A stretch of DNA of 64,000 bases from Acidovorax soli (GCF_014207955.1 NZ_JACHLK010000010.1:62001-126000), one strand, 5' to 3'. Shown: positions 34,213-43,391, numbered from the stretch's first letter. Notes: a model not told the origin generated them from the sequence alone. A program made the numbers and translations.

Positions 34213-35070
34213 CTACATGCGGCCCAGTGCCTGCACCTTCCAGGCCAGCCAGAACTTGCGCAGCGGCGTCAGGCGGATGCGCTGGTGCAGCACCTGGAAG
34301 TTGTCGCGCTCGATCTCGCGCAGCAGGGTGCGGTAGATGCTGGCCATCATCAGCCCGGGCTTTTGCGCGCGGCGGTCGGCGTCGGGCAGCAGGGCCAGGG
34401 CCTCGTCGTAGGTGCGGTGGGCGCGTTCGGCCTGGAACTTCATCAGCGCGGTGAAGCGGTCCGAATACTGGCGCTTCAAGATCTCGTGCGCCTTCACGTC
34501 GAACTGCTGCAGTTCGGCCACGGGCAGGTAGATGCGGCCCATCATGGCGTCCTCGCCCACGTCGCGGATGATGTTGGTCAGCTGGAAGGCGCGGCCCAGG
34601 GTGTGGGCGTACTGCGTGGTGCGCTCGTCCGTCTGGCCGAAGATGCGCGCCGTGACCTCGCCCACGATGCCCGCCACCAGGTGGCAGTACTGGGTAAGGC
34701 CGGCAAAATCCAGGTAGCGCGTCTGCTCCAGGTCCATCTGGCAGCCATCGATCACAGCCTGCAGGTGGCGCTGCTCGATGCCGTAGTCGGCCGCGAGCGG
34801 CATCAGCGCCTGCATCACGGGGTGGGTGGGCTGGCCGGCATAGGCCTTGGCCACCTCGGCCTGCCACCAGGCCAGCTTGGTGCGCGCCACGCCCGGGTCG
34901 CTCACCTCGTCAACCACGTCGTCCACCTCCCGGCAGAACGCATAGAAGGCCGTGATGGCCGCGCGCCGTGGCGCCGGCAGGAACAGGAAGGCGTAATAGA
35001 AGCTGCTTCCGGAGGCGACGGCTTTTTGTTGTACGTACTGCTGCGGTGTCATGGGGGGCGATTGTCCCAT
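34213..35070 (-). CDS. hpnD: presqualene diphosphate synthase HpnD
   Basis: A 285-residue trans-isoprenyl diphosphate synthase (squalene/phytoene synthase family). The two Asp-rich Mg-diphosphate motifs are visible: DDVVDE near 50-55 and NIIRDVGED near 165-173. SGSSFYYAFLFLP and AFYAFCREVDD fit HpnD, which condenses two farnesyl diphosphates to presqualene diphosphate. The start at 35070 has a GGAG ribosome site; an in-frame ATG at 35052 is an alternative. It is the first of the hpnD, Ala/Gly gene, hpnE cluster. Confidence 0.9.
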   Translation of the reverse strand: MGQSPPMTPQQYVQQKAVASGSSFYYAFLFLPAPRRAAITAFYAFCREVDDVVDEVSDPGVARTKLAWWQAEVAKAYAGQPTHPVMQALMPLAADYGIEQRHLQAVIDGCQMDLEQTRYLDFAGLTQYCHLVAGIVGEVTARIFGQTDERTTQYAHTLGRAFQLTNIIRDVGEDAMMGRIYLPVAELQQFDVKAHEILKRQYSDRFTALMKFQAERAHRTYDEALALLPDADRRAQKPGLMMASIYRTLLREIERDNFQVLHQRIRLTPLRKFWLAWKVQALGRM

Positions 35071-35162
35071 GCCTGGGGCTCCGCCCGGTGGCGGGCGGGA
35101 TTTGGCCGCCGGGCAGTCAGCAGCCTGTCACAAAGGACGGGCAGCTATGCTTTTGATACCGC

Positions 35163-36476
35163 CTACAGCCGCTCGTTCGCCCAGTCGCACCAGTTGGCCA
35201 CGGCCGCATCGCCCGGCGTGGCGCGCTTGCCCAGTTCGGGCCAGCGGCGGTGGCAGGCGTTGAGCACGCTTTGCAGCTGGAAGATCGCCTCGCGCCCCAC
35301 CAGGGCCACTTCGGCCAGGCCCACGGCATCGCCCTGCAGCTGGGCCATCAGGTCGGCCTGGTGCTGCGGGTGCGAGCCGGCTTCGACCAGGGCCTTCTGC
35401 AGCGCCATCAGCCGGGCTTCGGTGAACGCGAAGGCGCTGCCGGGGGGCATGGCCTTGAGCATGGCTGGGGGCAGCGAGGCCTTGAGCTCGTCCCATTTCA
35501 TGAAGGCATCGGCCAGCAGCTCGGCCTGGCGCGGGGCGTCGTTGCCCAGCGGCATCAGGGCCGACTCGCGCGCCACCTCTTCCTGCAGCAGTGGAAGCAC
35601 ATGGGCCACCAGGGTGGCGGGGAACTTGCGGTGGTTCAGGCGCAGCACCAGCGACAGGCGCTGTGCCGGCATGTCGCTGTACTTTTCGAAGAAGGCGGCC
35701 ACCACCTCGGCCAGCATCAGGATGCGGCCCATGGACGAGATGCCCGCGCCCGCGAGGCCGCGCGGGTAGCCCGTGCCGTCCATGCGCTCGTGGTGCTCCA
35801 GCACCGCGTCGGCCACGGCCGGGGGGTAGGCCTTGCTGTCGCGCACCATCAGCATGGAGGTGATGGGGTGGGCCACCAGGTGCTTGCGCTGCACGCCCAC
35901 CACCTTGAAGTCGGGGTCGTTCCAGGCCGGGTCCATGTGCAGCACGCCCAGGTCGTGCAGCAGGGCCGCGGCCGCCAGTGCGCCCAGGTCGCGCTCGGCG
36001 GTCTTGAGGCCCAGGAACACCGACACCATCATCATGCGCACGCTGTGCAGGTAGAGCGCGGGGCGCTTGTCGCGCATCACCGTGAGCTTGCAGGCAATCG
36101 GCATGGGCAGGGCGACGGCGCGCAGCGGTGCCAGCAGCCGGGCCCCCGAGCCGATGGCCTCGGAGAGCAGGCTGCACAGGACATCCTGCTCGGCCAGGTC
36201 CTGCCCGGTGGCCACCAGGGCTTCCGCGTTCACAGGGTTTTCCACCGACAGGTGGCTGTCGATGGGTTCTCGCAGCTTGTGCTGCACCAGCCGGTCGTAC
36301 AGGCGGCTGTCGATGCGTGCGCCCTTTTCCACCAGCTTGATGCCGTTGTCGGTGTAGATGGCCGCGCCAGCCACCACCGTGCGCTCATCGGCCATGTCCG
36401 TCAGCGCGCGCAGGTAGTGGGGGCTGTCGCCCGCGTCCACACCGTCCGGCAAAGATGCGTCTGTCGTGCTCGTCAT
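35163..36476 (-). CDS. HD-GYP domain protein
   Basis: A 437-residue soluble protein, a probable cyclic-di-GMP phosphodiesterase. The metal-binding residues are His144 (LHSVRM), His174-Asp175 (LLHDLGV), His203 (AHPITS) and His228-His229 (EHHERMDGTGYP), with GYP at 236-238. The Lys usual in HDIGK is Val178, so activity or specificity may be changed. The N-terminal 130 residues and C-terminal 190 residues are not recognised. It follows a 119-bp AT-richer gap and appears to be transcribed alone. Confidence 0.85.
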   Translation of the reverse strand: MTSTTDASLPDGVDAGDSPHYLRALTDMADERTVVAGAAIYTDNGIKLVEKGARIDSRLYDRLVQHKLREPIDSHLSVENPVNAEALVATGQDLAEQDVLCSLLSEAIGSGARLLAPLRAVALPMPIACKLTVMRDKRPALYLHSVRMMMVSVFLGLKTAERDLGALAAAALLHDLGVLHMDPAWNDPDFKVVGVQRKHLVAHPITSMLMVRDSKAYPPAVADAVLEHHERMDGTGYPRGLAGAGISSMGRILMLAEVVAAFFEKYSDMPAQRLSLVLRLNHRKFPATLVAHVLPLLQEEVARESALMPLGNDAPRQAELLADAFMKWDELKASLPPAMLKAMPPGSAFAFTEARLMALQKALVEAGSHPQHQADLMAQLQGDAVGLAEVALVGREAIFQLQSVLNACHRRWPELGKRATPGDAAVANWCDWANERL

Positions 36477-36595
36477 TCGATAGTTACAAATTATTGCTAT
36501 CGACTATAAAGCGACCCAGGCCCGCCGCGCCCTGAATTTTGGCCGGTTGTCAGGAAGTGAAAGGAGGCTTGACCTGCATCAAGCCGTGAGGCCGC

Positions 36596-37492
36596 TCAGA
36601 AAGCGATCTGTTCCACCCCGATGTCGCTGGGCCGGCGCAGGGCTTCCTTCATGAAGATGCTCATCGGCAGCGTGCCCTGCTCGGCGCTGAACCACTTCTT
36701 GTACAGCGTCGTCATCTCTCCGCCCTGGATCATGCGGCGCGTGACGCGGTCCACCAGTTCCTTGAACTTGGGGTCGTCGCGGCGCAGTCCGATACTGTAG
36801 GGCTCCACCGAAAGGCGCTTTTCCAGGAAGACGTAGTCGTCCATGGACTTGCCCAGGCGCGTGAGCGGGATCCAGATGCCGGCGTCGTCGGCAAAGGCCG
36901 CATCGGCCTGGCCCTTGGCCAGGGCGTTCACGGCGTCCAGGGTGCTCTCCACCGGCACATACTCGAACTTGCGGTTGAAGGTGCGCTCGTTGGCCTTGAG
37001 CAGGTTTTCGTTGGTGGTCTTGCCCTGCACGGCGATCTTCTTGTTCTGCAGGTCGTCCAGCGTCTTGATGCCCGAGTTCTTGCGTACCAGGAAGGCCGAG
37101 GACGCCACGAAGATGTGGTGGCTGAAGGAAATCTCCTTTTGCCGCGCCGCCGTGTTGGCCGTGCCGCCGCACTCCAGGTCCACCACGTTGTCCTTCACGT
37201 CGCTGATGCGGTTCTTGCCGTCCACCAGCAGGTACTTGAGCTTGAGGTCCGGGCGCTTGAGCTCCTTCTTGATCTCTTCATAAATCTGCAGGCAGATGTC
37301 CACCGTGTAGCCCTGCACCTTGCCGCTGGTGGCGTCCTTGTACGAGAAGGGCAGCGATTTCTCACGGTGCCCCAGGCGCAGCTCGCCGGCGCTGGCAATG
37401 CGCGCCAGCGTGTCTTCGGCCCAGACGGGCGCATTGGCCAGCAACAGCGCCGCCATCAGCGCCCCATGGCGCAGCATCGAAACAGATTTCAT
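36596..37492 (-). CDS. amino-acid ABC transporter receptor (GltI-like)
   Basis: A 298-residue SBP family 3 receptor with a signal peptide (MLRHGALMAALLLANAPVWA). RLGHREKSLPFSYKD, GYTVDICLQIYEEI and ARQKEISFSHH are typical, and the Arg that binds the ligand carboxylate is kept. The amine-binding Asp is also kept in ADAAFADDAG, in contrast to the kgu receptor at 10734. It resembles glutamate/aspartate receptors. No permease or ATPase is adjacent. It is divergent from the tRNA and the 806-residue gene. Confidence 0.85.
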   Translation of the reverse strand: MKSVSMLRHGALMAALLLANAPVWAEDTLARIASAGELRLGHREKSLPFSYKDATSGKVQGYTVDICLQIYEEIKKELKRPDLKLKYLLVDGKNRISDVKDNVVDLECGGTANTAARQKEISFSHHIFVASSAFLVRKNSGIKTLDDLQNKKIAVQGKTTNENLLKANERTFNRKFEYVPVESTLDAVNALAKGQADAAFADDAGIWIPLTRLGKSMDDYVFLEKRLSVEPYSIGLRRDDPKFKELVDRVTRRMIQGGEMTTLYKKWFSAEQGTLPMSIFMKEALRRPSDIGVEQIAF

Positions 37493-37705
37493 GGAAAGAA
37501 GAGAAGAAAAGGAACCAGGCGGATACCCGATGAAAAAGCGCCAGGGAACCTTGTGGGCCGGCAGGCGGTGGGCGGATTGTGAGGCGGCTGTGGCCGCTTT
37601 GCCACTTTCTCGCCCTGGGAGCGTCGGCATTCCGCCACATTGGGGGGGGCCGGATCGCCCATGGCCCTGTGATAAAAAGGCAAGCGATTGCATACCGCCG
37701 ATGGT

Positions 37706-37777
37706 TCCGGGGTAGTTCATCGGCAGAACGCTTGGCTCCGGACCGAGAGGGAGCTGGTTCGACTCCAGCCCCCGGAT
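37706..37777 (+). tRNA. tRNA with anticodon CCG (Arg by code, Gly-like scaffold)
   Basis: All four arms fold: acceptor TCCGGGG/CCCCGGA, D stem GTTC/GAAC with a 7-base loop, anticodon stem CTTGG/CCGAG around CTCCGGA (anticodon CCG), 5-base variable loop and T arm GCTGG-TTCGACT-CCAGC. It is 72 nt without CCA. Base 73 is T and the next three are CCC, so CCA is not encoded. Position 20 is C, not the A that marks Arg tRNAs, while the TAGTTC...GAAC D arm and T73 are like tRNA-Gly. A possible -10 (GATAAA, 37671-37676) lies 30 bp upstream. Amino-acid identity is therefore uncertain. Confidence 0.75.
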
Positions 37778-37801
37778 CCCGCCACACCACCCTCCACCGG
37801 A

Positions 37802-40222
37802 ATGACACCAGAGCACCAGGGGCCGCCCGGCGCCGAACCACCTGCCGTCGGTACCGGTTACGCCACGGCGCAACTGGCCCGCGCCTTGTCGCGCGCCCAG
37901 CGCGAAACCGACCCGTCAGCCCAGCTGCAGGCCCAGGGGCATGTGGAGCGCTGGACAGCCGCGCTGCTGGGCCAGGTCGCGGGCACCCTGCAGCCAGGCG
38001 AGCGCACCCCTGTCAAGGACATGCCTGCCTGGGCCACGCCCGAGGTGGTGCGCGGCGGCTTCGTTACCGGCGCCGTGCTTTCCGGCGGACCGTTGCAGCC
38101 CCATGAGCATGGCTTGCTGAAGGCGTTGGGCATGCAACCCGCCACCGACGCCGGTGCGCGTGAGGCCCTGAACGCGTGGTTCCTCACCGAGCCGGGCCAG
38201 GCACGCCTTGGACAATGGCTGCAATCGGGCTGCTATGCCGTCGACGTGCCCGAGGAGGGCGCGTTGCTCGCCGTGGCGCAGTTGCTGCGGCAAGGGCACG
38301 GGGATGCGGCGCGCCAGGTGGTGGATGCGCTGGCGCCGTACTTCAGCCGCCTGCGCTTTTTTCCCCGCCCGGTGGCCACGGTGCCGCCTGCCCAAGGCCG
38401 GCGTGTGCATCTGCAGGACGCGGGCACGACGGTGAGGCAGCTGCAGGACACGCCTGCCAATCCGCGGGTGGATCGGCAAAAGGAATCCGTCACCGTCTGG
38501 ACACCGCTGTACGACGAAGTGGTGGCGCTCTTTCTGGACACCGTGGTGGGCGATCCGCCCCGCGCGCGGCGCCAGGCCGATGGGGGCTGGCAGCGCACAC
38601 CTGCCGGTGGCTTTGTCATCGATGGCGGCTGGCCCGCAGAGCACTACCCCGAGGGGTGGGAGGTGCGAGCCCACGCGCTGCTGCAGCGCTTCGAGCAGTT
38701 GCAGCAGCAGCACACGCTGTGCAGCCGCCCGCACCGCAGCAAGACCAGCCTGGGCTTGCTGCTGGTGCTGCTGGCCCAGCGCCTGCGCACCCCCGAGCGC
38801 TTTTCGCGCCGCGAGGCCGGGCGTGTGCGCCTGGTGCTGGCGCGCTACGTGGCCACCCATGGCGTGCCGGCCTCGGAATCCTGCCAGCGCCAGCGTGCAT
38901 TGCAGTGGGGCCACGCCAATGCGCCCAGCCATCGCCAGATCGCCCGGCAGGTGGCTGCGCGCCTGCGTGCCCACCCCGCGGATGAGGGCCTGGAAGACAC
39001 GGACGGTGTGCTCTTGCCGGTGCAGCCGGAAGAGACCTGGGCCAGTGGCCTGCCGGAGGGTACCCTCGTGTCTGCGTCGGTGCGCAGGAAGGTGCAACGC
39101 TGCCTGGCGGCGACGCTGCAGGAGCTGGTGCGCCTTGGCGTCGTCACTTCGGCCGAAGTGTTGGCCACCTTGCTGCCGCAGATCACGGCGCGCCTGCGTT
39201 CAGAGGGCATGGTCGACGAAGCCTGCGGCCGGCTCTACGCGGCGATCTATGCGGCGTTTCGCCAGCGGCGCTCCCTGCTGCTGCTCAACCTCGCGCGGCA
39301 GGTGCAACTGGAGGAGTTGCCCTGGCTGGCGGCACTTGACCGGCATTCCCGCCGCAAGGCAGATGCCCCTGGCGCAACGGACCCTGCTGCGCTCCAGGTA
39401 CTGCGCGAGGTGGTGGTGCTGTCGCTGACGGCGTTTCCCTTTGCCATCCTGCCCAACAAGCTGGTGCGAGAGCTGGATGCCCTGGCCCGCACCGCCGGCT
39501 TGGGGGACATGCCCTTGACCGAGGAGGTGGCTGCCGAGATCTTCATGGGCCGCTTTTCTGCCAAGTACGCCAGCGCCGCGTTGCAAGCCTGGCGCGTGGT
39601 GCAAGGCACCATCTATGCGCGCTACTACGGTATCGAGCTCGATGCCGAGCTGGTCACCTCCAGCTGGCTTGGCCGTTTGAAAACGGGCAAGGTGCAGCGG
39701 CCTTCCCTGGAGGAGCAGTTTTCGGACCTTTGCACCCGGCGTGCGGGCGCGGCGCCTGGCAAGGGGTTCAGCGTGGCCCGCAACGGCACCATCATCGAGC
39801 AGCAGCAGGTGCTCACCACCCACAACCTGGCGGTGCTGGTGGGGCAGCTGGGTCTGCAGCAGCCGATGGCCGCGCACCTCATGCCCATGGCGCAGGAGTG
39901 CTTTGCCTGGGCCTTGCAGCGGCTGCAGGTGCGGGTGCATGCATCGGACTGGCACAGCCGCCTGGTGCACACCAAGAACGCGGCCTATGCCTGGCGGCAG
40001 ATGGTGTTCTTTCTGGCCATGTTGGAGCCATTGGGACGCAAGGGTGAAGCGGTCGAGGACTTCTTGCGCTGGGCCCACGAGCAACTGGCGGCCCAGCCCC
40101 AGGCTTTTGCGGTGCGGCTGCGTCCCGCCCTGGTGGGGCTGGCGCAAGCTGCGTCGGGCCCCGTGCGCGAGGATGGGCGAGTCTTTCTGGGCTGGGCCCA
40201 GGGCGCACACTGGCTGGGGTGA
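37802..40222 (+). CDS. large hypothetical protein downstream of the tRNA
   Basis: An 806-residue soluble, mostly helical protein with no recognised domain, signal peptide or membrane segment. A region rich in Leu/Gln (QRFEQLQQQHTL) and a possibly conserved core (PFAILPNKLVRELDALAR; FMGRFSAKYASAALQAWRVV) are visible. The ATG at 37802 is chosen because the longer frame runs backwards through the tRNA. It begins 24 bp after the tRNA's last base and is co-oriented, so the two could share a transcript. The family is not known to me; composition and codon use are normal for this genome. Confidence 0.75.
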   Translation: MTPEHQGPPGAEPPAVGTGYATAQLARALSRAQRETDPSAQLQAQGHVERWTAALLGQVAGTLQPGERTPVKDMPAWATPEVVRGGFVTGAVLSGGPLQPHEHGLLKALGMQPATDAGAREALNAWFLTEPGQARLGQWLQSGCYAVDVPEEGALLAVAQLLRQGHGDAARQVVDALAPYFSRLRFFPRPVATVPPAQGRRVHLQDAGTTVRQLQDTPANPRVDRQKESVTVWTPLYDEVVALFLDTVVGDPPRARRQADGGWQRTPAGGFVIDGGWPAEHYPEGWEVRAHALLQRFEQLQQQHTLCSRPHRSKTSLGLLLVLLAQRLRTPERFSRREAGRVRLVLARYVATHGVPASESCQRQRALQWGHANAPSHRQIARQVAARLRAHPADEGLEDTDGVLLPVQPEETWASGLPEGTLVSASVRRKVQRCLAATLQELVRLGVVTSAEVLATLLPQITARLRSEGMVDEACGRLYAAIYAAFRQRRSLLLLNLARQVQLEELPWLAALDRHSRRKADAPGATDPAALQVLREVVVLSLTAFPFAILPNKLVRELDALARTAGLGDMPLTEEVAAEIFMGRFSAKYASAALQAWRVVQGTIYARYYGIELDAELVTSSWLGRLKTGKVQRPSLEEQFSDLCTRRAGAAPGKGFSVARNGTIIEQQQVLTTHNLAVLVGQLGLQQPMAAHLMPMAQECFAWALQRLQVRVHASDWHSRLVHTKNAAYAWRQMVFFLAMLEPLGRKGEAVEDFLRWAHEQLAAQPQAFAVRLRPALVGLAQAASGPVREDGRVFLGWAQGAHWLG

Positions 40223-40295
40223 AGCCCGGTCGCTGGCATGATCAACGGCCAGCCGTTGCCACAGTGCCCTTGCCTGGCGTGCGCGCCCCCGCTCC

Positions 40296-41741
40296 ATGAC
40301 CCTGTCCCGCCCCGTTTCTGCCCCACCCGCGTCTGCCCTGCACCTGGCGGTGGACCGCAGCGCGCGTGAGCCGGTCACCGAGCAGATCCGCAAGGCCTTG
40401 CAGGCCGCCATTGCCCAGGGGCGGCTGGCGCCGGGCGCGCGCCTGCCGTCCTGGCGCGACCTGGCCTCGCAGCTGGGCGTGGCGCGCGGCACGGTGCGTG
40501 CGGCCTACGAGGCATTGATCGATGCACAGCTCATCGTGGCCCTGGGCGCGGCGGGCACCTTCGTGGGGCGCCATGGGGTGGCTGCCCCGCCACCTGGGGC
40601 GGTGGCCCCTGCGGCCACCGTGCTGCGCGACCCGGTGGCCAACTACCCGCGCAGCGTGAGCGGCGTGTTCCAGATGGGCGTGCCCGCGCAGGACGCCTTT
40701 CCGGCCAAGGTCTGGGAGCGCACCGTGGCCCGCGCCGCCCGGGAATCGGCCCATGCCCCGCTGCGCTACCCCGACCCGCGCGGCGAGGCGCTGTTGCGCG
40801 CGGCCATCGCCGCCTACCTGGCGGTGGCACGCGGCATGGCCTGCAGCGCGGCGCAGGTGTACATCACCAGCGGGCATACGGCGGCCATTGCCCTGGCGGT
40901 GCAGGCCCTGGGCCTGCGCGGCCAGGCCTGGAGCGAAGACCCTGGCTACCCGCTCACGCGCCGCACGCTGGCGGCCCTGGGCCTGGCCTGCGTGCCGGTG
41001 CCGGTGGATGCACAGGGCCTGGATGTGGCGGCCGGCATGGCCGTTGCGCCCCGGGCGGCGCTGGCCGTGGTGACGCCGGGGCAGCAGGCGCCGCTCGGGG
41101 CTGCGCTGTCGGTGGAGCGCCGGCAGGCCCTGCTCGGCTGGGCTGTGCAGGCCGGCGCCTGGGTGCTGGAGGACGATTACCTGGGCGAGCTGCAGCTGCC
41201 GCCCGGCCGGGCCCTGCCGGCGCTGGCTGCGCAAGATGCTGGTGGGCGTGTGCTGCACATGGGCACCTTCAGCAAGACCATCAACCCGTCGCTGCGCCTG
41301 GGCTTTCTGGTGGTGCCGGCCGCCCAGGTGGCGCGCTTCGATGAAGCAGCGGCGCTGTTCGGCTCGGCGCCCGGGCCGCTGCTGCAGAACGCGGTGGCGC
41401 AGTTCCTGCAGGGCGGCCACCTGTTGCGCCACCTGCGCCGCATGAAGCAGCTCTATGCCGGGCGGCGCGATGCCATCCTCGGCAGCCTGCGGGCCGAGGG
41501 GGCGACCTGCCGCGCGGCGGGGCTCGCGGTGCTGCTGCGCCTGCCGCCGGGCCTGGACGATGTGGCGCTGGCCCTGCAGGCGCGCCAGCACGGCCTGGCG
41601 CCGGTGCCGCTGTCGCCCTGGTATGCCGACCCGCAGCCCCACCACGCCGGCCTGGTGCTGGGCGTGGCCAATGTGCCCGAGGGCGAGGCCGCAGCGCACT
41701 GCCGGCAGCTGTTGGGCTTGGTTGGGGACCGCCGGCCCTGA
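40296..41741 (+). CDS. MocR/PdxR-type regulator (GntR HTH fused to aminotransferase)
   Basis: A 481-residue fusion: a GntR winged helix (22-92; VTEQIRKALQAAIAQGRL, SWRDLASQLGVARGTVRAAY) joined to a fold-type I aminotransferase domain. The PLP-binding Lys327 is in FSKTINPSLRLGF, and EDDYLGE holds the PLP-contacting Asp and Tyr. MocR regulators sense PLP or amines and often control pyridoxine or amino-acid genes. It is convergent with the CMD gene to its right and follows the 806-residue gene by 73 bp, so its target is not indicated by a divergent neighbour. Confidence 0.9.
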   Translation: MTLSRPVSAPPASALHLAVDRSAREPVTEQIRKALQAAIAQGRLAPGARLPSWRDLASQLGVARGTVRAAYEALIDAQLIVALGAAGTFVGRHGVAAPPPGAVAPAATVLRDPVANYPRSVSGVFQMGVPAQDAFPAKVWERTVARAARESAHAPLRYPDPRGEALLRAAIAAYLAVARGMACSAAQVYITSGHTAAIALAVQALGLRGQAWSEDPGYPLTRRTLAALGLACVPVPVDAQGLDVAAGMAVAPRAALAVVTPGQQAPLGAALSVERRQALLGWAVQAGAWVLEDDYLGELQLPPGRALPALAAQDAGGRVLHMGTFSKTINPSLRLGFLVVPAAQVARFDEAAALFGSAPGPLLQNAVAQFLQGGHLLRHLRRMKQLYAGRRDAILGSLRAEGATCRAAGLAVLLRLPPGLDDVALALQARQHGLAPVPLSPWYADPQPHHAGLVLGVANVPEGEAAAHCRQLLGLVGDRRP

Positions 41742-41745
41742 TGGC

Positions 41746-42207
41746 TCAGGCGGCCACTGCAGCCGCCGCCTGCGGCACCAGGCGCATGCCCACGCCCAGG
41801 CGGTTGAAGGCGCTCATGAGGCAGATGGCCATGCTCAGGTCCACCACTTCGCGCTCGTTGAAGACGCGGGAGACGGCGGCGAAGTCTTCGTCGGGCGCGC
41901 CCGTCTGGTCCACGCGCACCAGCACCTCGGCCCAGGCCAGCGCGGCGCTCTCGCGGGCGTCGAACAGCGCGCTGGCTTCGCGCCATACCGGCACCAGCAC
42001 GAGCTTGTCGATGCTGACGCCGTGCTTGAGCAGGTCGCGCGAATGCATGTCGATGCAGTAGGCACAGCCGTTGATCTGCGACACGCGCAGGTAGACCAGG
42101 TCGATCAACACGGTGGGCAGCCCGCACTGCGATACATAGGCGCTGGCGGCATAGAAGCCTTTGGCGGCGTTGGGGGCGATCTTGGAATGGTCAAGGCGTT
42201 GGGTCAT
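41746..42207 (-). CDS. carboxymuconolactone decarboxylase/AhpD-family protein
   Basis: A 153-residue protein of the CMD/AhpD family with the redox motif CAYCIDMHSRDL (Cys-x-x-Cys with the following His), typical of alkylhydroperoxidase-like members. Flanking helices (QRLDHSKIAPNAAKGFYAAS; VVDLSMAICLMSAFNRLGVG) fit the family's helical fold. It lies 39 bp after the oxidoreductase gene at 42247 on the same strand, suggesting a shared role in redox stress or xenobiotic handling. The substrate is unknown. Confidence 0.88.
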   Translation of the reverse strand: MTQRLDHSKIAPNAAKGFYAASAYVSQCGLPTVLIDLVYLRVSQINGCAYCIDMHSRDLLKHGVSIDKLVLVPVWREASALFDARESAALAWAEVLVRVDQTGAPDEDFAAVSRVFNEREVVDLSMAICLMSAFNRLGVGMRLVPQAAAAVAA

Positions 42208-42246
42208 GGAGATTCCTGAAGGAAGAAGAGGAAGAAAAAAGGCGGG

Positions 42247-42885
42247 TCAGGCAGGCAACGCGTTGGCGCCCTGGGGGGCCAGCACGGCATCCAGCGCTGC
42301 CGTGGCCTCGCTCCAGGCCTGCGCCACGCGCTCGGGGTCGAAGACCAGGCCCTGCAGGGGAAAGAAGTGCAGCGTGTGCAGGCCCATGGTGTTGAACGCC
42401 GCCTGCAGGTAGGGCGTCACGAAGTCGGGCTGGTTGGTGCGTGCGCCGGTGTAGAAGCCACCGGAGGCCACGGCGATGTACACCGGGCGGTCGCGCAGCA
42501 GGCCGCGCTTGCCCTCGGGCGACGGCGCAAAGGTCTGGTGGATGCGCAACACATGGTCGATCCAGGCCTTCAGGCACGAGGGAATCGTGTAGTTGTGCAT
42601 GGGCAGGCCGATCACGACGGCATCGGCAGCGTTCAGTTCAGTGATCAACTGCTCTGACCGGGCCAGAGTGTCCAGGGCGCTGGCATCGCGATCCCCCGGT
42701 GGCCGGCCCGCCAGCGCATGGGCGTAGGCGCTGTCCACATGCGGCAGCGGGGCCCGGGCCAGGTCGCGCAGGGTGACCTCGGCCGGTTGCAGGCGCTCCA
42801 CGATGCGGCCGGAGAAGCGCGTGCTCTGCGATGCCTCGGCCCGTGCGCTGCAGGTGAGGTGCAGGATGCGTGCGCCTGCGCTCAT
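42247..42885 (-). CDS. FMN-dependent NADH:quinone/azo oxidoreductase (AzoR-like)
   Basis: A 212-residue flavodoxin-like oxidoreductase. LHLTCSARAEASQSTRF begins the FMN-phosphate loop; LPMHNYTIPSCLKAWIDHVLR is the AzoR family signature, and VASGGFYTG binds the isoalloxazine ring. Such enzymes reduce quinones or azo compounds with NAD(P)H. The ATG at 42885 overlaps the GNAT gene's stop by 4 bp. It is followed by the CMD/AhpD gene, giving a three-gene unit. Confidence 0.9.
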   Translation of the reverse strand: MSAGARILHLTCSARAEASQSTRFSGRIVERLQPAEVTLRDLARAPLPHVDSAYAHALAGRPPGDRDASALDTLARSEQLITELNAADAVVIGLPMHNYTIPSCLKAWIDHVLRIHQTFAPSPEGKRGLLRDRPVYIAVASGGFYTGARTNQPDFVTPYLQAAFNTMGLHTLHFFPLQGLVFDPERVAQAWSEATAALDAVLAPQGANALPA

Positions 42886-43391
42886 GCGGCAGCCTTTCCC
42901 AGCGGGCGGCCGAAGCGCAGGGCCTGTGTCAGCAGCCCCTGGCGGAAGTAAAAGCGCTGGGCCAGCGCATTGGACAGGCCGGTGTCCAGCACCAGGCAGG
43001 TGCAGCCCTCCTGCTCGCCAATGCGCGCCATGGCGTCCATCAGCGCCTGGCCCCAGCGTGCGCCGCGCGCCGTGTCCAGCGTGACCAGGTCGTCCACGTA
43101 CAGATAGCGTCCGTAGACCAGGTTCTCTGCCAGGCGGTAGCCGCCCAGCGCCACGGCGGTGTGGCGGTCCTGCCATGCGGCCAGGATGCGGTAGCGGTCG
43201 GCGCGCATGCGGTGCACGCGTGCGATGAAATCCTCGGCATTCGGCAGCCGGGGTCGCAACTGCTGCACCACGGGCCAGCAGGCCAGCAGGTCGGCGTCGC
43301 TGTCGGCATGGTGCAGCGCCGGGCCGAGGGATGTCTCGCCGGCCTCAGGCGGTGCCAGGCGGCTCGGGGGAGGGGGTGTGTGAAGGTCCAT
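42882..43391 (-). CDS. GNAT-family acetyltransferase
   Basis: A 169-residue acetyltransferase-like protein. The acetyl-CoA-binding strand-loop-helix reads LYVDDLVTLDTARGARWGQAL (near 100-120), where RGARWG corresponds to the R-G-x-G-x-G/A loop. Later segments LVLDTGLSNALAQRFYFRQG are typical. The substrate is unknown. It is the first gene of the GNAT, AzoR-like, CMD unit and overlaps the next gene by 4 bp. Confidence 0.85.
   Translation of the reverse strand: MDLHTPPPPSRLAPPEAGETSLGPALHHADSDADLLACWPVVQQLRPRLPNAEDFIARVHRMRADRYRILAAWQDRHTAVALGGYRLAENLVYGRYLYVDDLVTLDTARGARWGQALMDAMARIGEQEGCTCLVLDTGLSNALAQRFYFRQGLLTQALRFGRPLGKAAA

Noticed and set aside
37688..37801. N-terminal extension of the 806-residue gene through the tRNA
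   Set aside because: The codons coincide with the folded tRNA; the ATG at 37802 follows it directly.
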